This document shows, piece by piece, positions 34,920 through 46,142 of a stretch of 64,000 nt of DNA. The position numbers and the translations under genes were made by a program. Location: NCBI GenBank assembly GCA_033239125.1, contig BSWB01000004.1, positions 137,466,426 through 137,530,425 on the forward strand, written 5' to 3'. This stretch comes from Fagopyrum homotropicum. Its lineage: Eukaryota; Streptophyta; Magnoliopsida; Caryophyllales; Polygonaceae. Every line of letters begins with the position of its first letter. The stretch's first letter is position 1. The notes under the pieces were generated by a model that was given only the letters and a program-made list of their open reading frames with translations, was not told the origin of the DNA and made no database searches.

Positions 34920-36631
34920 TGTAAGATCCTAGGTTTTGCCTTCACCGCCCCTGCGGTGAAGAGGGCCGCCCCCGCGGCCAGCTTGATCCGCCCCTGTGGA
35001 TTTACGATAGATCGTGCCGATCTTTCTTTCGTTATTTTTATCTTCCTTCCATAGATAGAATGTCCGATATTCTATCCTATGGGCCGGTTTCCTTATCTTC
35101 TTTATGAACCCTAGACGTCTGTCCGTCTATCTTTCCAGCCCGTCCCTATATATTCTCTTCTTTCTCTCCTCTTTCCCGTTCCTTGCTATTCTCTTCTTCA
35201 ACACAAATGAGCTGCAACCGTCCTTTGCTTCCTGCAACCTCGCTGAATGTGTAAGTGCATCTTTTCTGGTTCTTCCTCACGTTCCTGTATCGCTACATGC
35301 CTTCTCCTTCTGTTTTGGTTTCTTCCTTTCGTTCTTCTCTTTTCTTCTTCTCCAAGAATCAAGCATGAGCCTTGATTCTTGTGGAGTGTTCCGTCGTTGA
35401 CCCTTCGTTGTTCTCAGGCTCTCTGGAGTTGAGTCTTGATGTGTTGGAACCAAAAGTGCGAGCTTTGGTTGCCCTTGTTGTGAGTTCGGTCGAAGAGGAA
35501 TCCCGACAGAACTTCTGTCAGTGCAGCCGCCCCTGCGCCTGCACCAGCCGCCCCTACGCCTCTGTCAACTGCCCCTGCGGTTTTCCCTGATGTGACTCCC
35601 GTCTTTGGTGAGTCGCTTCCTTCCTTCCTTTCCTCGTTCCTTTCTTGGTTCCTTGTGGTTGTTCCTTGTCCCCTGAGTTGCTGTAAGACTAAGGTTGAGC
35701 CCTTAGCTTGTGGAGATCTCTTAGAGATCGTTGAGACTAGCTAGAAGTTATAGACTTCTAGCAACCGTTTCGTTCTTGATCCGTGTTACTTGTTCGTACA
35801 GGCTTTCCTTGCTCCTTTCTAGAGGTAAACTGAGCTTTCCTGAGCGTTCTCTGAGTTGTTGCTGAGCCTTTTGTGTTACCTTCGTGTGAGGTAAGTCCCT
35901 TGGACTTACTTATCTTCATTCCGTGTATTAGTTGGATTGTATTGGCTTGTTTGTGTTGTTATCATGTTTATAACGGATAATTGGAAATAGGATTCACCCT
36001 TCGTTAACCTTAACTGGCCCAAGTGTATTATAACCGGGCGGTGACCACTTGTCTAGTTCTACAGGAGACTAGAATGTGCTCTTGCAACCTGGACCCGTAG
36101 GTAACGGATAGTACTCATCTATTCCTATTGGTAGACGGAAGCGGAGGCGAGTTTCGGGAGATTTTCGTGTGACAAAAGAAGTTGAATTAGTAATGGATAA
36201 CCTTAATGAAAGATAATAACCGGTTGATGTGTGAGTATGCTATGTGTTTTCTTTACCCTATGTGTGTTTGTGCCTTTACGCTCTTGCTTGTACCTAGAAT
36301 GTTAGCTAACGGTTTATACCGTCATTGTAGATGTTCTGCAGGTTCAGGATGCTGCTAAGTGATCCGGATGGTGTGGTTAGCCGGGGTTCCCGTACATTAT
36401 AGGACGGGTTTGGGTTTTTGTTTAGTTTGTTGTTTTTCTTTTGTTTTGAACCCAACTATGGAGTTTTTGTGTTTTCTTTTGTTTAAACCTTTGATTTTTA
36501 TTTTAAGTTTTGGTTTTCATTCGTCTATGCCTTGTTGTAAGATCCGTTTGTTGTTGCTACTCTGAGGGTTGGGACTCATTGTGCGGTCCTAGCCCGTAGC
36601 GCTTCAAGTTCTAAGAACTTGGGATATTATA
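34920..36631 (+). repeat. 5' LTR of chromovirus D
   Basis: Starts TGTAAGATCC, ends GGGATATTATA (a decayed GTTACA end as seen in relatives), 1,712 bp. Homologous to the solo LTR at 12865-14540 and to the start of the copy at 41914. GC-rich CCGCCCCTGCGG words cluster at 34945-34998 and 35524-35583. ORFs of 72-98 codons inside are not protein-like. Confidence 0.9.
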
Positions 36632-36634
36632 ATA

Positions 36635-36652
36635 TGGTATCACAACTCTAGG
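36635..36652 (+). other. Primer-binding site of D (initiator tRNA-Met type)
   Basis: TGGTATCACAACTCTAGG lies 3 nt after the LTR and resembles the chromovirus PBS TGGTATCAGAGC with two changes in the first 12 bases. Confidence 0.8.
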
Positions 36653-36915
36653 TTGGCAACAATGGCACTCGAAATCTTCTAAAGGTCGGATGGATAAATA
36701 AATAGAACCCGCAAGGGGTCTAACGTTTTCAAAAAGGGGTTTTTGTTTTAACCTTTCGGTCTGGGATAGATGTACGGACGACCACCACCACCTCCGCGGA
36801 TCTCAACAGTGTAGTTCTTTTGTGTTGGCCTTTATGTGTGCTTTTTCCGGAGTTTTACTTTAGCTGTAGCGTGGCCTTATATATATATAGTCTTATATAT
36901 CTATCCTTATAGCAG

Positions 36916-38158
36916 ATGACGCGTACTAGAGCTACATCTGCTATGGGGCGAGGAAGGGGTCGACCACCACTTCCATCTGCCGTCCGTGGACAAGAACGTG
37001 CATGAAGACCTCCACTAGCTAGAGGTCGGGGCCATGCCCCAGTTGCTGATCCGCCTATCGCTGAGGCGTTCGCTGAATAGGTTGCTGAGAGTGTGGTTCC
37101 TAAGGCTGGAAACGAAACCGCTGCTAGGTCTGGAGCACAGAGAGCGCCATCAACAGAGTCCACACGAGTGTCTATCGGAGCTTATGCATTTCGCGACTAT
37201 GTGCAGAGAGTTGAGGAGGCTATCAGGACTGGAGGACCAGCACCCGTGCCGCCAGTTCCTGCGAGGTGAGCTGAGGTTTCGCAGAGAGTTTCACAAGTTG
37301 TTACCCCGCCTGGTAGAGTTGCTGCGGTTGCTAGAGCGCCAGCTGAGGCACATGAGCGGAAGCCCGACAGTTGGTTGAAGGCTTTTGATCAGCTGAAAGT
37401 TCCTACTTTCGTGGGAAGGACTTGCTTGGAGGTGGAGCAGTGGCTAGGACAGGTGGATTCTGCAATGGAGGCTATCGGTTGCCCTGAGAGACGTCGAGTC
37501 AACATAGCATAGACGTTGCTGAAGGATCAGGCTCATTCTTGGTAGAGACCGTTCGCAGTAAGGTCACCAGTTATGAGCAGATGAAGACGGTGATCAGGGA
37601 TCGCTTATGCCCTGCAGCTATGAGGAGAGACCGTCTCCAGGATTTCCTTGAGGTTGATTCGAGGATTTGCCTATTGCTGAGATCATCAGCAAGTTCCAGG
37701 ATGAGTTGTTGTTGCTGGGTCCGTCTGCACCACCGGAGGATCATCATGTTTATCTTTTCTCTCGGAGGTTGAGGGAGTCGACACGCTCTTATCTTGCTGG
37801 TTTCCGTTGTGATTATTTGACGGACTATCAGGATAGAGCTTCTTCCAATGAGAGAGACCGACCGGGTCAGAGAAGAGCTTCTCAGATAGGAGGTCCTAAG
37901 AAGAGACAGAAGACTGGATCCGCCGGTGCTGGAGCTGGAGCAGCTGGTTTTGGGCATAATCAGACGCCTGGACGTTCTAATTTACAATAGAGTTATGACA
38001 AAGAATGGTAGTGTCATAACTGCGGAGTAGCTGGACACATCCGAGCTGACTGCACGAAGCCAGTAGTGACTTGCTTTTCTTGTGGTAAGCCCGGACACAA
38101 AGCTGCGTTTTGCCGTCAGGGCAAGGCGCTATCTCAGTAGGGTTCTTCACCTGCCAGT
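36916..38158 (+). pseudogene. Chromovirus D gag remnant
   Basis: From an ATG at 36916 a broken frame encodes an Arg/Gly/Pro-rich leader, then FDQLKVPTFVGRTCLEVEQWLGQVDSAMEAIGCPE (about 37387-37490), the chromovirus capsid start. After further stops and frame changes come VAEI-type text IAEIISKFQDELLLLGPSAP (37670-37735) and the basic RNA-binding stretch. Two CCHC zinc knuckles, CHNCGVAGHIRADC (about 38011) and CFSCGKPGHKAAFC (about 38069), end the protein. At least ten stops are present. Confidence 0.88.
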
Positions 38159-38305
38159 GTTGCTGGAGGAGGACAGAGATCTCAGTACCAGCAGCAGCAG
38201 CAGAGAGTTTCTGGTTCTATCGCTCGTCAAGGTTCCACTCCGGGACAGGGGAGAGGTAGAGGACGTGTTGGTGGATCTGCCGACACCAGAGATGCATTAG
38301 CTAGA

Positions 38306-39010
38306 GTGTACGAGTTGAGGAGTGTTGTAGAGCCGACATCGCCAACAACTACAGGTACCATTCACATTAATGGTTTTCCTGTCAGAGTTCTTTTCGATAC
38401 TGGTGCTACGCATTCTTTTATATCTGATGCATGTGTAGATAGATTGGCCTTAGTTACTGTAGAAGGTAGACCCTTCTTTATAGGATTACCCGATGGGGGT
38501 AAGATACGAGGTACGCGAGAAGTTTGCGATTGCCCTATTAGATTGGGAGGTCGCGTTTGGCCAGCTAACTTCTTCGTCATGTACTTAGTACATGAAGAAG
38601 TTATTCTAGGCATGGATTGGATGGACCGACATCGAGCAGTACTGGACATCGGCAGGAGGACTATAACAGTAACTACAGATGCAGGCCATGTCGAGATTTT
38701 CCGAGGATGGGATCTCGGGAAGACTGGTACAGTCATCAGTGCAGTTCAAGTTGCGAGACTTATCAGTCAGGGATGCGAGGCTTTTTGGTGCTATGCCATG
38801 AAGGATAGTACTAGTCAAGCTTTGGAGGAAATTCCAGTAGCTTGCGAGTTTGTGGACGTCTTTAGAGAGCCATCAGGTTTACCTCCACAACGGAGTGTAG
38901 ACTTTGGCATTGATCTAGAGCCCGGTACGAGACCGATCTCTAAGGCTCCCTATCGTATGACGCCTATCGAGATGCTTGAGTTGAAGAAGCAGCTCGAGGA
39001 GTTAGCGTAG
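38306..39010 (+). pseudogene. Chromovirus D protease and start of RT
   Basis: A 234-codon open stretch has the aspartic protease motif VLFDTGATHSFIS (near 38390) and HEEVILGMDWMDRH (about 38590-38630), followed by the RT N-terminal text GLPPQRSVDFGIDLEPGTRPISKAPYRM. It ends at a TAG (39008-39010) inside the RT lead-in. Confidence 0.9.
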
Positions 39011-40552
39011 AAGGGCTTCATCCGCCCAAGTGTATCTCCTTGGGGCGCACCAGTTCTCTTTGTCAGGAAGAAAGATGGGTCAATGAGGTTATGTATCGAC
39101 TACCAAGAGCTGAACAAGGTGACGATCAAGAACAAGTACCCATTGCCCCGTATTGATGATCTTTTGGATCAGCTGCATGGAGCTTCAGTGTTTTCAAGGA
39201 TCGACTTGAGATCAGGATATCACCAGCTGAGGGTGAGAGAGCAGGACGTAGCCAAGACAGCGTTTCGGACCAAATATGGACACTACGAGTTTGTAGTGAT
39301 GCCATTCGGGCTCACGAATGCGCCCGCAGTCTTCATGGAGTTGATGAACAACATCTTCATCGACTTTCTAGACCAGTTTGTAGTTGTCTTCATCGACGAC
39401 ATTCTGGTGTACTCCCTCAATAGAGATGAGCATGCTGGACACTTGAGGATCGTTATTCAGGTCTTACAAGATAGAGAGCTCTACGCTAACCTCTCTAAGT
39501 GCGAGTTTTGGATGTCCGAGGTAGCATTCTTTGGTCACATTGTTTCAACTGAAGGGATCAAGGTAGATCCGGCAAAGATCGAGTCAATAGCTTCTTGGCC
39601 GCCACCTAAGAACGTCAAGGAGGTTCGCAGCTTCTTGGGATTGGCAGGCTACTACCGGCATTTTGTTGAGGGCTTTTCAGTTATCGCCCGACCGCTCACT
39701 TCCTTGCTGTGGAAGTCTATGAGGTTCGTATGGTCTGAGTCGTGCCTGCAAAGCTTCGAGGAGCTGAAGAAGAGGTTGACCTCTGCTCCTATCCTAGCTC
39801 AACCAGAGGGCATTGAGGATTTTGTGGTTTACAACGACGCATCCAAGCTGGGCTTGGGATGTGTTTTGATGCAGAGTGGAAAGGTATTCACTTATACGTC
39901 TCGACAGTTGAAGACGTACGAGGAGAATTACCCTACCCATGATCTTGAGTTAGCTGTGGTTGTTCATGCTTTGAAGATTTGGAGACATTATCTGTACGAA
40001 GCCACGTGTCAGATTTTCACAGACCATAAGAGTCTACAATACATATTCACTCAGCGGGAGTGGTATAACCGCCAAAGCAGATGGTTAGAGTTGATCAAGG
40101 ACTTTGATCTTGAGATCTTATACCACCCGGGAAAGGCTAATGTGGTAGCAGATGCTCTTAGTAGGAAGACTCCCCGGGAGATGACGATCGCTTGGCTGAC
40201 AGCTCAGCCACAGTTACAACGAGATTTGGCATGGCTAGAGATGGATATCTACTTCCCAGATTTCGACAGCCAGTTGTCCACCTTGGAGATAGTACCTGAT
40301 CTTTTGGCCGAAATCCGACATAAGCAGGAGGGTTGCCCAGCTTTGACACAGATTCGAGACGGGATGTCTCAAGGAGAGGCACCACAGTTTGCAGTTGGTG
40401 CTGACGGAGTATTGAGACACCAGGAGCGTGTTTGTATGCCGTCAGATCGAGAGTTGAGACAGAGGATCCTTCAAGAGGCTCACTCTTCACCTTACTCAAT
40501 ACACCCTGGTGCGAGTAAGATGTATCAAGATATCATACGCTCTTACTGGTAG
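39011..40552 (+). pseudogene. Chromovirus D reverse transcriptase and RNase H, start of integrase
   Basis: A long open stretch follows the TAG. RT motifs: LCIDYQELNKVTIKNKYPLPRID (39087 on), FSRIDLRSGYHQ, FVVMPFGLTNAPAVF and VVFIDDILVYS (catalytic IDD, about 39390). RNase H has VVYNDASKLGLGCVLMQ, ENYPTHDLELAVVVHALKIWRHYLY and FTDHKSLQYI. The stretch ends with the integrase zinc-binding lead GASKMYQDIIRSYW and a TAG at 40550-40552. RT and RNase H themselves are uninterrupted. Confidence 0.92.
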
Positions 40553-41746
40553 GGAGGTCTGAAGCCAGACGTCACGAGATATGTAGCTCAGTGTGTGACC
40601 TGTCAGCAGGTCAAGATCGAGCATCATAGACCAGGAGGCGAGCTACACCCACTTCCCGTCCCTCAGTGAAAGTGGGAAGACATCTCTATGGATTTTGTGA
40701 CCGGTTTGAGACCGAGTCGTGGGTTTGATGGTATCTGGGTCATAGTAGATCGACTGACAAAGACCGCACGTTTCATTCCGATCAAGGAAACGTGGCCGGT
40801 GAGTTGATTAGTAGAGGAGTTCACGAGACAGATAGTGAGACTTCATGGAGTACCTAGGACCATAGTCTCTGACAGAGACGGACGGTTCACTTCGAGGTTC
40901 TGGCAGCAAGTTCATGTAGCCCTAGGTACGAGTCTACAGTTCACGACAGCTTATCAACCTCAGACCGATGGTCAGTCTGAGCGGACCATCCAGACTTTGG
41001 AAGACATGTTACGAGCCTGTGTGTTAGACTGGTGACAGGTGTGGCCAGATCACCTTTCTTAAGTAGAGTTTTCGTACAACAACAGTTGGTATGCATCGAT
41101 CAGGATGACCCCTTATGAGGCTTTATATGGATAGAGATGTTGTACACCGTTGTGTTGGGACGAGCCTGGTAGTGCCAGCGAAGTAGCACCTGAGCAGATT
41201 CAGGATGACATGGCTCGAGTGGCAGTGATCCGAGAGCGGATGTTAGCCGCACAGAGCCGACAGAAGTCTTATGTAGATAAGAGGCGCAGACCTCTAGAGT
41301 TCAGAGTTGGAGCTCAGGTTTGGTTGAGAGTATCCCCGACGCGAGGCGTTAGATGTTTCGGTGTTAAGGGGAAGTTGAGTCCCAGATATGTTGGACCGTT
41401 CGAGATTCTTAAGCGAGTTGGAGAGGTAGCATACAGACTTGCGTTGCCACCGAGACTCGAGGGTGTTCACCCAGTTTTCCATGTGTCTCAGCTACGGGAG
41501 TACATACCTGACCCGAGACACATCGTCAGTCATGAGGATCTTGTGATCGAGCTAGACCATACGTTTGTAGAGCACCCGGTGGCTGTCTTAGAGCGTAGTA
41601 GGAGACGCTTGCGTTCGAAGGACATACCGATGTTGAAGATCCAGTGGTCGATGCGAGGAGCTGATGAGGCGACTTGGGACACAGAGGATAGTATCCAGAG
41701 GAACTATCTGGAGTTTTACACTGAGCTGGATGCACCGTTAGCTTAG
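40553..41746 (+). pseudogene. Chromovirus D integrase with chromodomain-like tail
   Basis: In-frame stops break it at least six times. Core motifs are readable: CVTCQQVK zinc part (about 40595), ISMDFVTGL, IVSDRDGRFTSRFWQ (about 40865) and PQTDGQSERTIQTLEDMLRAC (40960-41025) with the catalytic Asp and Glu. The C-terminal GPFEILKRVGEVAYRLALPP (41395 on) is the GPY/F module, and VLERSRRRLRSKDIPMLKIQW...ATWDTEDSIQRNY (41587-41705) is the chromodomain-like module that places D among chromoviruses. Confidence 0.9.
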
Positions 41747-41898
41747 TCTGTTGTTTGGTTTTTCCTTTGTTGCGTTGTGAACGCTTTTTGTGTGACGTTT
41801 TGTGTTACGTGCCCCGAGTGGGAATATATGAGTTCAGTTCTGTTTCTGTGTGTTGTTGTGACCATTTGGCTTTTTCAAGTTTCGGGATGAAACTTCTT

Positions 41899-41913
41899 TT
41901 TAGGGGGATCTGA
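41899..41913 (+). other. Polypurine tract of D
   Basis: TTTAGGGGGATCTGA directly precedes the 3' LTR start at 41914; the A/G run is the usual plus-strand primer site. Confidence 0.75.
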
Positions 41914-42117
41914 TGTAAGATCCTAGGTTTTTGCCTTCACCGCCCCTGCGGTGAAGAGGGCCGCCCTTGCGGCTGTGTTGATCCGCCCCTGCGGATTTAC
42001 GACAGATCGTGCCGATCTTTCTTCCGTTCTTTTTATCTTCCTTCCATAGATAGAATGTCCGATATTCTATCTTATGGGCTGATTTTCTTATCTTCTTTCT
42101 GAACCCTAGACGCTTGT
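41914..42117 (+). repeat. 3' LTR of D, first 204 bp only
   Basis: Matches 34920-35122 with about 17 substitutions and one indel. It ends abruptly where element A begins (TGTTCGCTCC at 42118). Confidence 0.9.
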
Positions 42118-43581
42118 TGTTCGCTCCAAACGGTGTGTGCAAGCTTTAAATTTATAACCCTAGATGTATGCTAAAAACGAGGATGCGAACCCGTAGTGTA
42201 CGGGTCAATCGTAGTAAAAAGCAAGAATTCCGGGGTGTGGATCTCAGGGACTTAGGTGAATCCTAAGCAAGTATAGGCAGTCTATGTAATTACTAACCAC
42301 AAAAGCGATTAAAGCAATCAAAGATGATAAAAAGTCAATTAAGGAAAATATGCAATTCTAGGGATTAAAGCATCTAGTTGTGGTTCCAACTCAAGATCTA
42401 AAGATAAGCGGACAAAGCTGAGATTTTGCAAAGGGAAGGTGTTACTAAAGTGGAATAGATCACCGGGTAAGTCTCACTACTCACTAATCCCAAACCGTAA
42501 CTCCTATTACCGGGTAAGTCTCAAGGAATTAAGGAAAAGAACTATAACCTCAAACAAACACTCCAACTAAGGGAATAGAATCAACCTTTACCGGGTAAGT
42601 CTCAGGCTAACTCATAAAGATGGAATGAAAGCACACTCAAACCTCAATAAAGGATAAACCTTTATTACTTATACTTATGATCTTGGGTAAACAAACAAAG
42701 GAATTACCAGGTAAGTCTCATCCTAAGCTTGCATTGAACCAGGAAAGGTGTAATAAGAATAGGATTTGGCAGACTCTAACACTTAACTCTCAGTTTCGGA
42801 TCAAAAAGGTCACCTCGGTCAGACGAATTCCACCCCGGCCGAGATGTTCATCGACTGAGCGAGATGCTCTAGGGTTAAGGATAAAGACTCGAGCTTTCAG
42901 GATCCTACTGGAATTTAAGATTATTCTATCATTGTTTTTCCCACAACCTTCAGCCAATTACCCTAGAATCAAACAAAGAAATTAGCCAATCATCATTATG
43001 AAAGCAATAATCAAATATAAGGGAAGAAGGTGAATAATTGAACTACCTTAAGAACAAGGCTTCAATAACTGAATCAATTATCAAACAAACAAGCGTTTCT
43101 TGGATCACAATCCAATAAGACAATCAACAGGATGGGAATCTAATAGAATCTTACAAAAATAAAAGATCTCAGCCAAGAATAAAATATATCTCGCCGCGTC
43201 CAAGGTGTTCGCCTCGGTCGGGACGCTCCTCTAGATCACCTCGGTCGAGATGATACTGTAGCTGACCGAGGTGGCTCTAAACTGAATGTGAAATCTCTCA
43301 AATCTGGTCCAAAGTAAATCTTTAATGCATTTTCATGCTTCCTGGATTCTTCCTTAAGCTCCTGAATGTAGCTCAAATGACTCCTTCGCTCCTTTAGCTC
43401 CTTTTTGATGCAAAATGTGTCATTTTACCTACGATTACAACGAAACTAGGTGTAGACCTCGATTCCCGCAAAGGTAGATGAAACGACGATATAATCACAT
43501 AATATACATCCAAAGATGCAGATTATTGAAGATAAAACGTCTAAACAGGTCCCAAAATATAAACTATAATTCATGCTATCA
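42118..43581 (-). repeat. 3' LTR of Athila A
   Basis: 1,464 bp. On + it starts TGTTCGCTCC and ends GCATG-type text ...CATGCTATCA. It holds four copies of TACCGGGTAAGTCTC (42461, 42508, 42589, 42705) and ACCTCG/CGAGGT words at 42811-42846 and 43211-43274. Confidence 0.9.
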
Positions 43582-45263
43582 AAATACCCCATACTTAGCC
43601 CTTGCTTGTTCCCAAGCAAGTTCCAAATCTTGAGTACAGGATAGAATGGATTATAAGTCATAAAGATCAATGAAAAGTTTTTCAAAACATTTTTGGTGGT
43701 GTGCTCCGCTCATAGATCACTCTAAGAGAATGCTTCATGGAATTTAAAATCAAAACATGCTCAAATCATTTTATAAATATAAGAAAGTCGTTTATCTTTG
43801 CATAAAATCATAGAATGCATAATAAATCATAATTATCGAAATTAATCATGTATAATCCGGTTTAAACCACCAAGTCAATCAACAAGCTCGAGGTCTCAAG
43901 GGCTTTTCAACAGAAGGTCAAGAAACGTGTGAGGGTGGGATGTATATAGGGAATGTGGTGCTAGAATCCGGGAAAAGGATCTTTACTTCACTTCCTTTGA
44001 ACTTCAACATCTTCCACCAATAAGCTTTGCTTATTTACTTTTTACTTTACATTTTAGGATGCATGGACAAAGGTGCACAATAACCGAAGCCTAGGAAATC
44101 AGCAATCATCAATTTCTCGAGATGCCTCAAATCCTTGATGTACATACCATGACCCGTTAGGAATATCGCTCAATCCAACTTTGGCAAGACACAAACACCC
44201 GGCAATGTGAATGGTGCCGAGTTACTCATCATCATGATTGACTTCCCCAAACCTATTTGTTTCTTTCTAACTTTCAGCCAACATCTCAACTTTTCTTTCA
44301 CTTGCTTGCTTCCAAATTGCCGGATAGGTAAAGGGAGGCAAATATGTATATGAGGGGCTAAGCATGATCAAGAAGAAGAAGAGAAGAGAATGAATTGCCT
44401 TGGTCTTTCCATAAAGAAAGTGAGAGAACTTATCATGTGGTGTCAACCTTCAAATTCAACATAATTTGGATAAAAACAAAGTATTAAACATGCCACAATT
44501 TCAAACAAAGCATTTAGCAACTTAAACATATCATAAAACCTTTTAAACATATAAAGATTTCAAAACCAGTCAGCAAACAAAATCATCACTGAGGTTATAT
44601 CCAGATAAGAAGCACAAAAAATCGTTTCGAAAACTGTCTCAGTTAAACCACCTCGGTCGAGATGTTCTAAGTCAACCGAGGTGCTGCACCTCGATTGGTC
44701 AGAATCACTTCGGTCGAGGTCAATAAATTTTTTTTTCCAAACCAGTTTTGACGTTTTTTTTCAATCAAATAACCTGTATGCATGCATGTAATCTCAGATA
44801 AACACATAGAGCAAGATAAAACGATAAATATCCATCAAGAGTCATACAAGCGTACACATAAGGTCATATAATACATCCACATACCCCATACTTGGGACAT
44901 ATTGTCCCAATGGGTCAAAATAAGTCTAAAGAAACATAGTACTCACCGGATAAAGCTGAGCTGCATAATAAATAAAGAAAAGATATTCGCAAGCTCTAAT
45001 CCTCTAGTCCCGATCCGGTGGTGGTGGTGGTGGTGGCACGTACGGGTACTGAGATGGGTCGAAAGAATAGCCCATGATACGCTGAAACTGAATCTCAGCC
45101 ATCGTGTGCTGGTAGTGTAGTCTCTCCTGCATCTCTCTAATGTCCAGGGATAAGGCGGCGTAGGAATCTATCACCTGATCCGTCAGATCATCTATCCGGC
45201 GGTGAGCGACTGGATCCCTCTGTCTGCGTACCCTATGCCTGGCTGGATGTGTTGGTGCTGCAG
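43582..45263 (-). other. Athila A internal non-coding region before the 3' LTR
   Basis: The polypurine tract (minus: GTATGGGGTATTTT, 43582-43595) adjoins the LTR; a stem-loop at 43602-43619 follows. Further in, the region matches 1-1220 of element C in reverse. Word clusters occur at 44648-44720. No protein-like reading. Confidence 0.75.
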
Positions 45264-46142
45264 CTAGCTCCTCCTCTGTGCAGTCTGCTCCCAGGGCATC
45301 GCCACATACGGCGTAGTAAGTCCGCGAGGAACTAATATCCTCCTAGTGATCATCTCCTGCAGCCCGAGCGGCTTGGCAGCTGCCACCATAGTACACGCAC
45401 TTAGATCCATGTCCATGTAACTCGCAATGTGAGTCACTATCCCTCCGAAGCAGATATCCCCCTTCGCCTTCGCCTTTATCTTGTGTAGATCCTCCGCTAG
45501 CATAACTCCAAAATCCGGAACTCCTCCGGTAACCATACAGTAAAGACTCAGCAGCTCACCCTGTCTAATCTTCTGGGGCGTCTCAGTACGCGCCAGAAGA
45601 GTCTCGCTAAAGATCCTGTGAGCAAGTCTAAAAGTTAGGTGGAAGATAATCTGCTCCCTGGAGTCTCCAGGTCTCCACCTATCAGCGTGCTCAACTACGT
45701 GAGCTATCTGGCCCCAAAACTCTCGAGCTACGGCTCGAGAAGGAAAATCAGCAACTGTGGGGGCCGGGAAGCCAAAGATGTCCCTCCAGTGGTCCATAGG
45801 AACTAGATAGTTTCGGTTCATCAACCGGTACTTGATGGCACACACAATGGGCAAATAAGTGACGGAGCTAACAAACTCCAAGGTCGGCTCAAGGTAGGCT
45901 GGAGCTCTAATCTCAGTAAACTGCTCCAGCCCCACCATAGATATCATCCGCCTCAGGTCATCATCCGCATGGAGGCAGTCAAATGCAGAAATGTCTAAAA
46001 ATCATAGTGCAACCACTGGACGTGCCGCTATGCGGTCATAGTCTACCTGGTGACGCTCATGGATCACCGGTATAGAGCGGCGTGAAGAAGAGGAAGGGGA
46101 AGGAGAGGATCTATCTCTCAAAACCAACTGCCTGTCAGAACT
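45264..46142 (-). pseudogene. Env-position ORF of Athila A (ATHILA ORF-1 / plant transposon protein-like)
   Basis: An ATG near 46142 opens a Ser/Arg-rich leader that reaches an in-frame TGA near 46000. The same frame then runs 227 codons (ATG at 45947) to 45264. Text such as YLEPTLEFVSSV, IKYRLMNRNYLVPMDHWRDIFGFP and QGELLSLYCMVTGGVPDFGVML resembles, loosely, the ATHILA ORF-1 and putative plant transposon protein families found in Athila-like elements. It lies between pol and the 3' LTR on the coding strand, the position of env-like genes in Athila. I see no strong transmembrane segment or signal peptide, so an envelope role is not supported by the sequence itself. Confidence 0.55.

Larger units (their letters stand above)
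34920..42117 (+). mobile_element. Chromovirus D (Ty3/gypsy, Tekay/Del-like), interrupted by element A
   Basis: 5' LTR 34920-36631, PBS 36635, gag, protease, RT, RNase H, integrase with chromodomain-like tail, purine tract, then the first 204 bp of the 3' LTR (41914-42117), which stops where element A begins. The remaining ~1.5 kb of the 3' LTR must lie right of the window. The homologous first 204 bp of the two LTRs differ at about 17 positions (roughly 8%), the oldest of the nested set. Many in-frame stops make it inactive. Confidence 0.92.

Noticed and set aside
35104..35590. 98- and 72-codon ORFs in the D 5' LTR
   Set aside because: They lie inside the LTR, contain the GC words and resemble no protein.
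42461..42719. GGTAAGT in the repeated LTR motif as splice donors
   Set aside because: That reading is on the + strand, antisense to element A; in the element's sense the motif is GAGACTTACCC. The same holds for B and, mirrored, for C.
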